64,000 nucleotides of DNA. Source: an uncultured Pseudomonadota bacterium (GTDB lineage: Bacteria > Myxococcota_A > Bradymonadia > Bradymonadales > Bradymonadaceae). Within the stretch, counting starts at the first letter, position 1. Every line of letters begins with the position of its first letter. Of this stretch, positions 43,848 to 53,124 are shown piece after piece. The DNA lies in assembly GCA_950059285.1 (NCBI GenBank), contig CATLTV010000005.1, positions 1-64,000 of the forward strand, given 5' to 3'. A program made the translations under genes and the position numbers. The notes below the pieces were generated by a model. That model worked only from the letters and a program-made list of their open reading frames with translations, had not been told where the DNA came from and searched no databases.

Positions 43848-44177
43848 AATATATCCTCATCCTGAATGAATCGCACACCCGACCCCATATCGGGAGTGAT
43901 GCAACCTTTGACGCGCTCGTCCTATTCCCTGAACACTGTACCAAATTTCAGTATTCAAAACAGCTCAAAACATCATCTCTGTGCAGGCCAACGCCACACA
44001 TAAACCGCAACGATGAAATCTGAAATAAAAGATCGTATCGCCTTGTTTTGAGGGGGCTCTTGGGGTTGACTTTTTGCACCAATCTGACCGATGCTGACCT
44101 CATAATTCCCCATGGTCTGGAGCGCTGCTCCACCATCACCCTTTACCACATCCCCTCTTTCAGGAGAGTTCTTCACT

Positions 44178-45194
44178 ATGAGTGAATATGTCGATCCCCA
44201 TGATATCTACGCCATTAGCGATATAGAGCCCGAGGTCGATGACCTGCGTCGTCGCATCAATAACCTCCGTAAGGATCTCCACCGCTACTGGGTTGACAAG
44301 GAAACCCTTGTGGATTTGATGACCATCTGCACGCTCGCTCAGGAACCTCTCCTTCTTGTGGGTAAGCCAGGCACGGCCAAATCTGACCTCGTCGTCAAGT
44401 TCGTACAGGCCATCGGCCTTGATACAAACTCCGAGGATTACTTCGAATACATGCTCACACAGTTCACCGAACCTGGTGAAATTGTCGGCCCTATTGACAT
44501 CAATCAGCTCAAAGATGGACGCTACATGCGTCGTGTCAGCGGCAAGCTCCCACAGGCTCGCGTGGTCTTCCTTGATGAGATCTTCAAATCAAACTCCGCG
44601 ATCCTCAACACGCTGCTCACCATCATCAACGAACGCAAGTTCTACCAGGATGGTAAACCTGCCAAAGTCCCGATGTTGATGCTCTTTGCTGCCACCAACG
44701 AGATCCCCGACAACGCTGAACTTGCCGCATTGCGCGACAGGTTCACGCTCAAAGCCGAGAGCCGTCCTGTGCGTTCCTACGCCTTTGATGACCTGCTCGC
44801 CAAGGGCCTCCAAAACGAGGTCTACAAGGCCACCAAACAACGCCCGTGGGCCGATCGTGCGAGCCTTGAAGACTTCCTCAAACTCAAGGTCTACCTCGAT
44901 CATATCTTTGCAGGTGAACTTGAAGATGGTGTCCACCACCGCGACCGCTACTTCCCCGATGACGTCTACAGACTCTTTGTACGCATCCTGAAGTCTCTTG
45001 AAAAAGAGTTCCGCTACGAAGTCAGCGACCGTAAAGTCATCAAACTTTACAAGCTCATTCGTACACGCGCGTTCCTCATGCACGGCGGTGTGGTCAGCAA
45101 ATCTGACCTTGTGCTGCTTCGCTACATCTCCGACCGCGCAGAAGACCTCGACGCCATGCGCGATATGGTCGATCGTATGCTCAGCGTCGACTGA
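44178..45194 (+). CDS. MoxR-family AAA+ ATPase, RavA-like
   Basis: 338 residues from ATG 44178 (AGGAGAG about 10 nt upstream). The Walker A is VGKPGTAKSDLVV and the Walker B is VVFLDEIFKSNSAILNTLL. The block FTEPGEIVGPIDINQLKDGRY and sensor 1 in LFAATNEIPDNAELAALRDRF place it in the RavA branch of MoxR ATPases. These remodel complexes together with a von Willebrand A partner. The next gene encodes such a partner, after a 25-bp hairpin in the 108-nt gap. It is divergent from uvrB. The target complex is unknown. Confidence 0.92.
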   Translation: MSEYVDPHDIYAISDIEPEVDDLRRRINNLRKDLHRYWVDKETLVDLMTICTLAQEPLLLVGKPGTAKSDLVVKFVQAIGLDTNSEDYFEYMLTQFTEPGEIVGPIDINQLKDGRYMRRVSGKLPQARVVFLDEIFKSNSAILNTLLTIINERKFYQDGKPAKVPMLMLFAATNEIPDNAELAALRDRFTLKAESRPVRSYAFDDLLAKGLQNEVYKATKQRPWADRASLEDFLKLKVYLDHIFAGELEDGVHHRDRYFPDDVYRLFVRILKSLEKEFRYEVSDRKVIKLYKLIRTRAFLMHGGVVSKSDLVLLRYISDRAEDLDAMRDMVDRMLSVD

Positions 45195-45216
45195 TCTGCT
45201 GCACACGTATACCCTC

Positions 45217-45269
45217 AAAGGAGAATTTGGCGACCATTTGCTGCGCAAATGGTCGCCAAATTCTCCTTT
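45217..45269. terminator. 25-bp perfect hairpin between the MoxR gene and its partner
   Basis: Arms 45217-45241 and 45245-45269 are exact complements with triloop TGC (apex TTGC-TGC-GCAA). The exit reads CTCCTTTTAAAAC. It lies 22 nt after the MoxR stop and 33 nt before the partner ATG. It could attenuate the downstream gene and so set the ratio of the two proteins. Confidence 0.8.
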
Positions 45270-45302
45270 TAAAACAACCACTTCAAAACACCACACAACA
45301 CC

Positions 45303-46943
45303 ATGACCTCGCAATCCCAGTCACAGCCTGAATCCCACGACGCTGAGCTTGCTCCTGAAGTGGTTCACTTCCACACCCTTGAACGCTCATCCCAGAAGGT
45401 TGAACGCAGCATCCTTGAAGCCTACCTCCTTGGTAGCCTCAACCTCTCCGCCATGCGCTGGTGGGAACATCTCAACCTCCTTGAAGATGCTCTGGAATGT
45501 TACCGCTATCTGAGCGGTCGCATCTATGACAAGGGACAGCGCGGATTCACACACCTCCCCTTTATGCTCATCGTCGATCTGGTGATCCTTATTGAACTTG
45601 GTGACAGAGCCCCCTTTGCATCAGAAACCCTCTCCTCACAATGGCTCCCTCAGGAGCGACGCCTTCGCATTGATTACGAAAACTTGCTCCTTGGCACCTT
45701 GCTTCAGGAGCGCTCCTTCGTGGAGGCGCGCGAACGTCTCTCCACAAAACGTGACGTGCGTCAGGGCGCAGTACAGCGCCTTGCAGAGCTTTTACTCCAG
45801 ACCTTTGGGCGCTATTACCCACAGTGGCTCACCGTCAACCCATCTCACCTGCGTGGCTTTGGATTCCCTCCGATCACCAACATCAGCAGCGCCGAGATGC
45901 GCACATCTCTGGAACAAAGACTCGACGATGAGCTCATCTTCACGGATGCACTCCACCACATGCTCCAGGGCATCTCCAACAACGTCTACTGGAAAGACAT
46001 CCTCAAACAAGAAGACCTCTTTGAAATCGAACACTGGGAACTTCTCGACAATGAATCCACACGCATTGGCGTGCGACAAATTACCGAGATAGAACGACGA
46101 CTTGGAGAGTTTCGACTCCCTCGTGTCAGGCTCCAACAGGAGGCCATGGAGGTCGACACCGACTTTGATGATGACACAGTCTACCCCACGGGCGGCTTTT
46201 CTGGCCTCACCACACGTGGCTCCTTTGAAAACCTCGTGCGCTCCGAACTTGTCTACCTCGGAGAGGGGAGCCCCATTAGCCTGTTTGACCTGCGGTTTAG
46301 CGAAAACGAGCTGCTGTTTTACATGCGTAACGATGGCGTCATGCGTCGTCGCCGCCGCTTTGTACACGTGGTCCTCGACCTCGACACTGCGTTTCATTAC
46401 AAGTCACCAGGTTATGAATACCCGTTCTCAACCCTCACACAGGGCCTCATCGTTCGACTGATACATGACCTGATCACCACCTTTGAAGAGGATGCTGTCA
46501 CCATTCACATCCACTATATTCACAAACCTGATCAATCACTCCCCCACGATGTCATGGTCAGAAACAGGGAGCGCGTTGAACGTGAGATGTCTCTTGTCAA
46601 GCTCTCGCTTGACCGCGAAATCCGACAGGAACTCGTCGAAATCTCCATCAAGGAAGACATCGACCTCGACGAGATCCAGTTTGCCAAGGGCCGCATCTAC
46701 GCGCTCGCTTTTTGCTTTAGCGCCACACAAGAAACCTTCTGGCGTAGCTTGTTTAACGACCTCCAACACGTCAGAAATCCTGTGCAAGGCATCGTCTATC
46801 CTGTCGCTCTCGACGAACCCTCCGAAGACACTGTCTCCTCCGAGTTGCCTCTCTTCTTCCCCATGAAAGGGCTCTCCTTTACAGAGGTCGCCTCGCAGAA
46901 AAACGAACTCTTCGCGCGCATTGTCAGCGGCAAACGCATTTAA
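45303..46943 (+). CDS. MoxR-associated protein with degenerate vWA-like domain
   Basis: 546 residues. The N-terminal ~290 residues are helical and charged, without a known domain. A block at about 295-345 (YPTGGFSGLTTRGSFENL, then FDLRFSENELLFYMRND) resembles the segment ahead of vWA domains in MoxR partners. From about 345 to 520 a Rossmann-like alternation begins VHVVLDLDTAFHY, where a MIDAS vWA would have DxSxS; here the Ser residues are Thr/Phe or missing, so metal binding is doubtful. The position next to a RavA-like ATPase suggests a ViaA-type adaptor. The assignment is by context and weak motif only. Confidence 0.65.
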   Translation: MTSQSQSQPESHDAELAPEVVHFHTLERSSQKVERSILEAYLLGSLNLSAMRWWEHLNLLEDALECYRYLSGRIYDKGQRGFTHLPFMLIVDLVILIELGDRAPFASETLSSQWLPQERRLRIDYENLLLGTLLQERSFVEARERLSTKRDVRQGAVQRLAELLLQTFGRYYPQWLTVNPSHLRGFGFPPITNISSAEMRTSLEQRLDDELIFTDALHHMLQGISNNVYWKDILKQEDLFEIEHWELLDNESTRIGVRQITEIERRLGEFRLPRVRLQQEAMEVDTDFDDDTVYPTGGFSGLTTRGSFENLVRSELVYLGEGSPISLFDLRFSENELLFYMRNDGVMRRRRRFVHVVLDLDTAFHYKSPGYEYPFSTLTQGLIVRLIHDLITTFEEDAVTIHIHYIHKPDQSLPHDVMVRNRERVEREMSLVKLSLDREIRQELVEISIKEDIDLDEIQFAKGRIYALAFCFSATQETFWRSLFNDLQHVRNPVQGIVYPVALDEPSEDTVSSELPLFFPMKGLSFTEVASQKNELFARIVSGKRI

Positions 46944-46951
46944 CAACCTCA

Positions 46952-47008
46952 AAATAAAAAGAGGGGGCGGCCAAAATCGAAGATTTTGGCCGCCCCCTCT
47001 TTTTATTT
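46952..47008. terminator. 27-bp perfect hairpin at the MoxR-partner/mscS convergent junction
   Basis: Arms 46952-46978 and 46982-47008 are exact complements with triloop GAA. AAATAAAAAGAGGGGGCGGCC forms one arm (core GAGGGGGCGG), so both exits are CTCTTTTTATTT. It starts 9 nt after the stop of the partner gene; mscS ends at 47035 on the other strand. Confidence 0.87.
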
Positions 47009-47034
47009 CTTTATCAATAACTTAGAAACTTAAA

Positions 47035-48654
47035 CTACAAAAGATTTTCTTTCTCGCGATCATCTCCAGATTCAAGCTGCTGATCGAGGTTCTTGTCCTC
47101 ATTAATCGAGTCTTGCATCGTGGTGTCCTCAAGAGGTTCTGCTGGACGCTTGCTGCTCTCAACCTGCTCTTCGTCCTCATCATCCACCATCGCATGCTCT
47201 GTGATTTGCAAACGATAAATCGGCTCGGGCATATCAAAGCCCTCCTTGTCGTAACGCACCTTCACACGACGAATCGCTTCACTACGCATCGCCACCCAGT
47301 CATGCTCGCGCTGATCAACCCAGCCATAAAACGCACACACCACACTTGAATCGGCCAGCTCATCAATCGTCATAAACGGCGCGGGATCTTTCATCACGCC
47401 ATCAATGCTTGCGATCGCTTCAAGACCAATACGACGTGCCTCAAGGAGGTTCTCCTTGGTACCAATACCCACATTGAAGGTAAAGCGGCGGCGAGGATTG
47501 TGAGAATAGTTGGTCAACACCGACTTGAAGACCTGTGCGTTAGGGATACGTACATGGTTACCATCAAAGGTCATCAACACGGTATCTCGCATCGTCATGC
47601 GCACGATCTTACCTGTTTGGTCGCCAATCTGAACCACATCACCCTTTTTGTAAGGTTGTCTGGCGCTGAGCATCAAACTCGACAGATAGTTCTCCACAAT
47701 ATCCTGGAACGCAAAACCAATCGCCAAACCAGCGATACCCGCAGTACCAAGCAATGCGCCCACAACCGCAGTGATATCAAGGAGTTCAAAGATCAACAAC
47801 AAGCCAAGAATAAGCACCGCAGTGCTCACAACCTGACGTACAAGCTCACGAATGAGAGGTCTTCCCTCAAGGCGTCGGTAAGGCCAGTCCCAGCGCTTGA
47901 CTGCACCAGATACTGTCCATGTGATGACCAACAACACCAACGCGATTAACAACAGAGGCAACGCAGCCACAACTTTTGCCACGATTGTCTTGGCCTGTGA
48001 AAACGCAGGTCTCACGCGCTCCGAGATCTCGGTTGGAATACTCAGATCGTTGACCACATAGAGCACGCCATCAACTTTCTGCGTAAGCTCGGCTGCCTGA
48101 GTACGCTCATCCTCTCCAAGAACCTCCCCTGTCAAGGTGACGATGCCACTCTTAACCTTGACCTTCACATCAGATAAGCCATTGACTTCACTGTATATGT
48201 CTTCAAGCTTTTCTTTGAGTGCCTGCGCCTCTTCATCAGCGACTTCGGCCTGTGACTTGGAGTTACTGGTCTCCTGAGGGACCGCAGACTCTTGCACTTG
48301 AATCAGGTTTTGAACTGCAAGTACATGCTCAACCTTTGACGCAATCCTCTCGGCCTGCTGTCGTTGCTCAAGCTCTGACACGGCTCCTGTCAGCGTCACA
48401 AGGCCAGCTCTGACCTTGAACTCCACGCTTTTTAGCCCCTCGAACTGACCAAACAACTCGCCAATATGCTGAGTAATTTGCTCATCGTGTGACAAATACG
48501 CAGGAGCTGGTGGAGCCTCTTGCTGCACAACCTCCGCAGCAGGTGCTTCAGCACCTTCCTGAGCAAGCGCAATCGAGCCCACTGACAAACTGGCCAACAC
48601 ACCAAGGCCAAGAATATACTTGCCTCTTCCTTTCAAAACTCGACTCAAACTCAC
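47035..48654 (-). CDS. Mechanosensitive channel MscS with two N-terminal BON domains
   Basis: 539 residues. The start is GTG 48654, supported by GGAG six nt upstream. A signal peptide (YILGLGVLASLSVGSIALAQ) and Pro/Ala linker come first. Two BON domains follow (about 55-120 and 140-205), each with the VTLTG core (GLVTLTGAVSE; GIVTLTGEVLG). Membrane spans lie at about 228-250 and 270-292, and the pore helix is VGALLGTAGIAGLAIGFAFQD. The MscS cytoplasmic domain has KKGDVVQIGDQTGKI and HVRIPNAQVF. An acidic tail of ~70 residues ends it. BON domains bind lipid or peptidoglycan and could couple gating to the envelope. Confidence 0.93.
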   Translation of the reverse strand: MSLSRVLKGRGKYILGLGVLASLSVGSIALAQEGAEAPAAEVVQQEAPPAPAYLSHDEQITQHIGELFGQFEGLKSVEFKVRAGLVTLTGAVSELEQRQQAERIASKVEHVLAVQNLIQVQESAVPQETSNSKSQAEVADEEAQALKEKLEDIYSEVNGLSDVKVKVKSGIVTLTGEVLGEDERTQAAELTQKVDGVLYVVNDLSIPTEISERVRPAFSQAKTIVAKVVAALPLLLIALVLLVITWTVSGAVKRWDWPYRRLEGRPLIRELVRQVVSTAVLILGLLLIFELLDITAVVGALLGTAGIAGLAIGFAFQDIVENYLSSLMLSARQPYKKGDVVQIGDQTGKIVRMTMRDTVLMTFDGNHVRIPNAQVFKSVLTNYSHNPRRRFTFNVGIGTKENLLEARRIGLEAIASIDGVMKDPAPFMTIDELADSSVVCAFYGWVDQREHDWVAMRSEAIRRVKVRYDKEGFDMPEPIYRLQITEHAMVDDEDEEQVESSKRPAEPLEDTTMQDSINEDKNLDQQLESGDDREKENLL

Positions 48655-48770
48655 AAAAACTCCATAAAATTAGTACACATACATCATGACGAGCAGCAAC
48701 CACTTCAACAGCAGCAAAATGGCACCTCTTATCCTGAACGGGTATGGGCATTTTAAGCACTCGCACACGC

Positions 48771-48844
48771 TCGCCCATGACAAAAACGAGGAGAGAGGAT
48801 GTTTCATGTGAAACATCCTCTCTCCTCGTTTTTGTCATGGGCGA
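48771..48844. terminator. 36-bp perfect hairpin after the M23 peptidase gene
   Basis: Arms 48771-48806 and 48809-48844 are exact complements over 36 bp (core GAGGAGAGAGGATGTTTCA). The outer TCGCCCATGACAAAAACGAG yields an exit CTCGTTTTTGTC. It starts 6 nt beyond the stop of the minus-strand peptidase gene and separates it from mscS. Confidence 0.86.
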
Positions 48845-48850
48845 TAATTT

Positions 48851-50338
48851 TCAGTACAGCTCTTCGCCATTCTCCACGTAGACCTGTGCACCTTTCACAT
48901 CCACACGGTTGTGATGCACAGATGGGCTGGCTGATGTCGCTCTGTCAAACTCCATGTTTGTTGGCGTTAACACAAGCTCCTCAAAACGCTTCATCTCTTT
49001 ACCACGCAGTGAAGGGGCTCGCATGATATCAACCTTCAGGGGATCGACGAACTTGCCACCCTTCTTCATTCCGAAGTGAAGGTGAGGCCCTGTGGAACGC
49101 CCTGTGGAGCCCACCTTTCCAATCAATGTCTTCTTGGTCACCTTTACACCAGGCTTGATCGTGCGTGGAATATGAGAAAGGTGCGCATAATGTGTGGAGT
49201 AGCCATTCTTGTGCTTGACCACGACCAGCTTTCCATTTGCGCCTTTCCAACCTGCAAAGGTCACCGTGCCATCTGCCACGCTCATCACAGGTGTTCCTGT
49301 GGGCGCACCATAATCCACACCTGCATGGAGCTTCCATCGCTTGAGCACGGGGTGAAAACGCTTACCATAAGTGCTTGTAATACGGACATTTGAGAGTGGG
49401 TTCTTCAAGAACAGTCGCTGCAAACTCTTGCCCTGCCCATCGTAATATCCCTGCTCATCATCTTCGGTCTCATAAAAGTACGCGCCGTAAGATTCTGTAG
49501 GTGTCTTGTAGCGTGCTGCCAGTACACGACCTGTACGCAACATCTCACCATCAAGATGAATCGTCTCAAACACCACGGCAAACTCATCACCAGGTCTGGT
49601 CTTGGCGTTGAAGTCGATCTCGGACGCAAAAATATCGATGAATGAACCCACGATCGGCGCGGTGAGCCCTGACTTCTCCATTGATTGCCACAGAGATGTC
49701 GTGACTTTTCCACCAATCACCTCGCGCTTGATCTCAAGTGGTACTTTAACTTTTTCGCTTACATATGTGCCATCAGACTTTCGGCGCGCCTCCCAGATGT
49801 CCTCTGGCGAGGTCTTGTAGCGAAAGCGTGAAATATTGCCAGCGATGTCGACCGATGCGCTCCACTCGTTGCCTGGCTTGCTCTGACGGAAATCAAAGAG
49901 CTTCCCCACACTGCTGACAGCAAGGTGGATGGCATGATTACTCAGGCCATGTTTTTGCAACGCCGCCGAGACAGACTCATTACGTGCGATCACGCCCTTG
50001 AAGTCCATGCTCTTGCCCTCTTCCCAGCGCTTGAGCTCGGGCTTGCTTGTGACATCCCCTGTTTTGCTGTTCTCTTCCGCAATTTCAACCACGCTGATCG
50101 GTTGACGCGCAGCGTCCACGCTCTGCAAGACAATCTCGTGTGCGAGCACGATCGTCTCGGATTTTTGCAGCGCTAACTCCTGTGGTGTCTCTTCAAAGTC
50201 ATGAAAACCCACAAAATAGACAAGTCCACCCAGCACAAGAAGCGCCATCACCACGACTCGCCATCGTCCTTGATGGCTCTTGCCTCCGTAGCTTCGCGGC
50301 TGACGCAAAAGATCGTTGAGAAACGGATCTTGATTCAC
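48851..50338 (-). CDS. M23 peptidase (MepM-like murein endopeptidase)
   Basis: 495 residues with a GTG start. A single membrane anchor lies at about 27-45 (VVVMALLVLGGLVYFVGF), preceded by a short basic cytoplasmic part. The middle region (about 100-320) is the OapA/LysM-like and pre-catalytic part of MepM proteins (GVIARNESVSAALQKHGL, PGDEFAVVFE). The LytM domain (about 330-440) has intact zinc ligands: HAGVDYGAPTGTPV, HYAHLS and GPHLHFGM. It should cleave peptide cross-links in peptidoglycan in the periplasm. It stands alone, upstream of mscS but behind a 36-bp hairpin. Confidence 0.94.
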   Translation of the reverse strand: MNQDPFLNDLLRQPRSYGGKSHQGRWRVVVMALLVLGGLVYFVGFHDFEETPQELALQKSETIVLAHEIVLQSVDAARQPISVVEIAEENSKTGDVTSKPELKRWEEGKSMDFKGVIARNESVSAALQKHGLSNHAIHLAVSSVGKLFDFRQSKPGNEWSASVDIAGNISRFRYKTSPEDIWEARRKSDGTYVSEKVKVPLEIKREVIGGKVTTSLWQSMEKSGLTAPIVGSFIDIFASEIDFNAKTRPGDEFAVVFETIHLDGEMLRTGRVLAARYKTPTESYGAYFYETEDDEQGYYDGQGKSLQRLFLKNPLSNVRITSTYGKRFHPVLKRWKLHAGVDYGAPTGTPVMSVADGTVTFAGWKGANGKLVVVKHKNGYSTHYAHLSHIPRTIKPGVKVTKKTLIGKVGSTGRSTGPHLHFGMKKGGKFVDPLKVDIMRAPSLRGKEMKRFEELVLTPTNMEFDRATSASPSVHHNRVDVKGAQVYVENGEELY

Positions 50339-50574
50339 TGTATTCTCTCTTTGCCGTTCCAGCCAACGCCCAAAAATAAACCATTTCTTGTTTTATCCCA
50401 GAAACTTACAAGACAAAACACAGGTCCATCCACATGATCATCCTCTGGAGAGGCTTCAAACTCAATACGACCATGCATGGGCTCGAATCATTGGTACAGA
50501 TGTCCGCAAAATCATTCACGATAGCATCTGATTCACCACTTGGCCCCCCTTGTTAGTCGTCCCTTAAGTTGAAG

Positions 50575-51327
50575 TCAAGCACCTACAACATATCGCTCGC
50601 CCTCCTGGGCAAGCCTGAGACCGCTCTCAAATGTCGATCCACTGAGTTCATCAGGATAGTGTACCACACGCATCTTTTGCTGAAGCTCTTCAGGCAGTTC
50701 CAGCAGCTTGAAGAGTGGCGTGTGCGCAGCTCCCAGACTTGACTCATGCAGAATAAAGTCTGCATCCGAGAGCCACGCCACAAGCTCATCATCATATGCC
50801 GTGTCACAGGAATACCCAAAGGTGTGCTCTCCATCGCTGATCCTCATCGCCATGGCAGGCAAGTGATGACGTGTCGCACGGATCTCAATAGAAAACGGCC
50901 CGATGGTATGTGTCTCGCTCCAATCAAGCGTGGTGACATCAAGGAAGTCATCCAGGCTCTGCTCATGAAAATCCTTACCATCCCACAACACATGCAGTGA
51001 GGCTTTTAACCTTGTCCAGAGGTCCTCATTGGCCTCATGTGAAGTGTACAACTTGAGCTTCTTCTCGTACGCAAACCTCAAGTAACATGCGGTCATCTCC
51101 AGACCATTGACATGATCACCATGAAGGTGTGTCAGAATCATCGCATCAAGGTGCTGCGCATCAAGAGGCTCTCCCTTGTGCATAAAACCACTACTCCTGA
51201 GCGCTCGGCGATAGCTATCAGGGCAATCCACGCCCAACACAAAGTCGTCCTTTCTTAACACAAAGTGCGTTCCCCAGTGCTTGACCGAAAACGCGTCTCC
51301 TACACCTGTCATGAGCACTTCAAACAT
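50575..51327 (-). CDS. Metallo-beta-lactamase-fold hydrolase
   Basis: 250 residues, ATG 51327 after GGAGGAAGT. The MBL fold has the metal motif ILTHLHGDHVNGLE. Later ligands lie in ATRHHLPAMAMRI, YSCDTAYDDELV (Asp bridge) and VVHYPDEL. It resembles ribonuclease Z/YycJ-like hydrolases but lacks the rnz exosite arm, and a true rnz is at 53.5 kb. The substrate is unknown. It is preceded by nothing co-directional nearby; the gap 50339-50574 holds no gene. Confidence 0.85.
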   Translation of the reverse strand: MFEVLMTGVGDAFSVKHWGTHFVLRKDDFVLGVDCPDSYRRALRSSGFMHKGEPLDAQHLDAMILTHLHGDHVNGLEMTACYLRFAYEKKLKLYTSHEANEDLWTRLKASLHVLWDGKDFHEQSLDDFLDVTTLDWSETHTIGPFSIEIRATRHHLPAMAMRISDGEHTFGYSCDTAYDDELVAWLSDADFILHESSLGAAHTPLFKLLELPEELQQKMRVVHYPDELSGSTFESGLRLAQEGERYVVGA

Positions 51328-51381
51328 ACTTCCTCCGATTTAGAGCGTGATAAAGGGTATCAAAATCCCTCACACACTATC

Positions 51382-51448
51382 GACAAATAGAGGAAAAAGA
51401 AAGGGCGTGTTCCTGAGGAACACGCCCTTTCTTTTTCCTCTATTTGTC
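51382..51448. terminator. 32-bp perfect hairpin after the DUF4397 lipoprotein gene
   Basis: Arms 51382-51413 and 51417-51448 are exact complements with triloop TGA. The core is AAAGGGCGTGTTCC, with AGGAAAAAGAAAG outside it. It begins 12 nt after the stop of the minus-strand DUF4397 gene. The exit reads CTTTCTTTTTCCTC. Confidence 0.86.
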
Positions 51449-51459
51449 AGCCACTTGGA

Positions 51460-53124
51460 CTAGGGGAGAATCAAAGGAAGAGTGGTCACTGTGCCGTCAG
51501 GCAACACGGCGATAAGCGCGATTGATTCAAGGTTCACACCAGCCTCAAAGATATCTGTCACCAGTCCTGTCGAACCGCTGGCCATCACAACCACAGGTGT
51601 TGTGAAGTTACTAAAGTCGATCGCTGCGTCTGTCTTCACCACAGTTGCAAAATCAGCGACAGGATTCACAACCTCAAGGACGGTATTGGTTTCAGACGAC
51701 AGCGGTACATAGCCCACAAAGTCCTTGTATTCAAAACTATCCACGATGTTTGTATCAGCACCTTCTGCACGTATACCCACTGCAGGAGTGTCGGGAGAGC
51801 CATGGTGCAACTTGACCAACACACTATCAGGATCGGCAGCACCAAGCCCCTCATTACCTTCTGTGGTCAAGATCTCAAACGCTGCATCGCCCTCGGCGCC
51901 TACCACCCCTGAAGCCACTGCAATTGTAGTGGAGCCAGGATCAAGGTTAATGGTTGGCGCGTCGACCACGGGTGTGGTGTCATCTTCGGAATCAGGCGCT
52001 GCAATATTAAGATCAAGGTCGGTGCCTGAAGGCACTGTGATAAATGGCGTTGCTGTACGGAATGCAAAATCATCAATGAGCTTCACACCATTGCCGTACA
52101 CATCGACCACCTCGGCGGCAGGATCAGGAGAATTATGAACAACCTGCAATCGTGCAGCGCTGCTCAACGCAAGACCTGGACTCGCAGCAGGGGTCGCAGC
52201 GTCAAGACCAAGGAATGCAGTCAAACCAAACGTACCTTCTGCAAGAGAACCTGTCGCAGCAATCACAACCTGTTGACCTGCAAGACTACTCAGATCTGTG
52301 GTTTGAAAACCTGCCACAAATTCATCTGTCGTCGCCTCGTTGATATTCACCAGCGCTGTCCCGCCAAAGGTCAACGCAGCAGGGTCAATGTCGATGTACT
52401 GGGCCATACCAGCAGCATCAGATGTGTATGAACCAAACGCGAAGTTATCGACAGCTGTTTCGCCAGAAAACCCTTGTTCCAAAACAACATCCACGGTCGG
52501 CGCGTCATCCACAGCGTGGACCAACATTGCCCCTACTGGGCCTGTACCAACCTCGTTAGGTGTCCTCGCGCCACCAATGGCCACGACGCGAAACGCGCTG
52601 GCTTCATCGTCCGAGTTCACATCTCCCATCGCAGCGAGCACATACTTTGTATCTGCCACAAGTCCATCCGCCAGAGTGACGGTGTACACAGGATCACTGT
52701 TATCCAGAGCATCGCCCGCAACCACATCAACAGTAAGCTCTGCGCCTGCAGTCACAGGGAAGAACCCTGTCCCTGTCTCCTCTGCGAAGTCATCCAAAAG
52801 GATCTCACCGTTGACGTAAATATCAACCTCACCTGCGCCATCTGCAAGGTGGAGTAACTGCACACGTGCTTCTCCTGTGGGAGGAAGGTCAGCCTCCATA
52901 TCTGATGGCGTCATGTCTTCGGCCATGTCTTCAACCATATCATCAAGGCCCATATCGTCTACGCCCTGATCCTGAACAGACATGTCTTCCATCGCAGACA
53001 TGTCCTCAGTCGTTGTGTTGTTGCTGGCGTTGTTTTCGCCGTTACCACATGCCATCAACATTGCCAGTGAGGCGCTGGTCGTGAGTAGCCATACTTTGCT
53101 TGTGTAATCTTGCCCTGCTCTCAT
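51460..53124 (-). CDS. DUF4397 repeat lipoprotein with Asp/Met-rich tether
   Basis: 554 residues from ATG 53124 (AAAGGAG 7 nt upstream; two earlier in-frame starts lack such a site). The signal peptide has lipobox LMAC. The tether (about 25-75) is an Asp/Met/Glu-rich low-complexity run (EDMSAMEDMSVQDQGVDDMG). Four DUF4397-type units follow, each opening like VQLLHLADGAGEVDIYVNG, MLVHAVDDAPTVDVVLEQG, LQVVHNSPDPAAEVVDVYGNG and VKLHHGSPDTPAVGI. DUF4397 is a beta-sandwich of unknown function in surface proteins. Asp-rich tethers of this sort are common in Myxococcota outer-membrane lipoproteins. Confidence 0.9.
   Translation of the reverse strand: MRAGQDYTSKVWLLTTSASLAMLMACGNGENNASNNTTTEDMSAMEDMSVQDQGVDDMGLDDMVEDMAEDMTPSDMEADLPPTGEARVQLLHLADGAGEVDIYVNGEILLDDFAEETGTGFFPVTAGAELTVDVVAGDALDNSDPVYTVTLADGLVADTKYVLAAMGDVNSDDEASAFRVVAIGGARTPNEVGTGPVGAMLVHAVDDAPTVDVVLEQGFSGETAVDNFAFGSYTSDAAGMAQYIDIDPAALTFGGTALVNINEATTDEFVAGFQTTDLSSLAGQQVVIAATGSLAEGTFGLTAFLGLDAATPAASPGLALSSAARLQVVHNSPDPAAEVVDVYGNGVKLIDDFAFRTATPFITVPSGTDLDLNIAAPDSEDDTTPVVDAPTINLDPGSTTIAVASGVVGAEGDAAFEILTTEGNEGLGAADPDSVLVKLHHGSPDTPAVGIRAEGADTNIVDSFEYKDFVGYVPLSSETNTVLEVVNPVADFATVVKTDAAIDFSNFTTPVVVMASGSTGLVTDIFEAGVNLESIALIAVLPDGTVTTLPLILP

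Noticed and set aside
48771-48844. parS or DnaA-like site because of the GTTTCATGTGAAAC centre
   Set aside because: It resembles the parS core (TGTTTCACGTGAAACA) but has T instead of C at the centre, lies at the tip of a terminator stem and has no parAB nearby. A ParB ChIP experiment would settle it.
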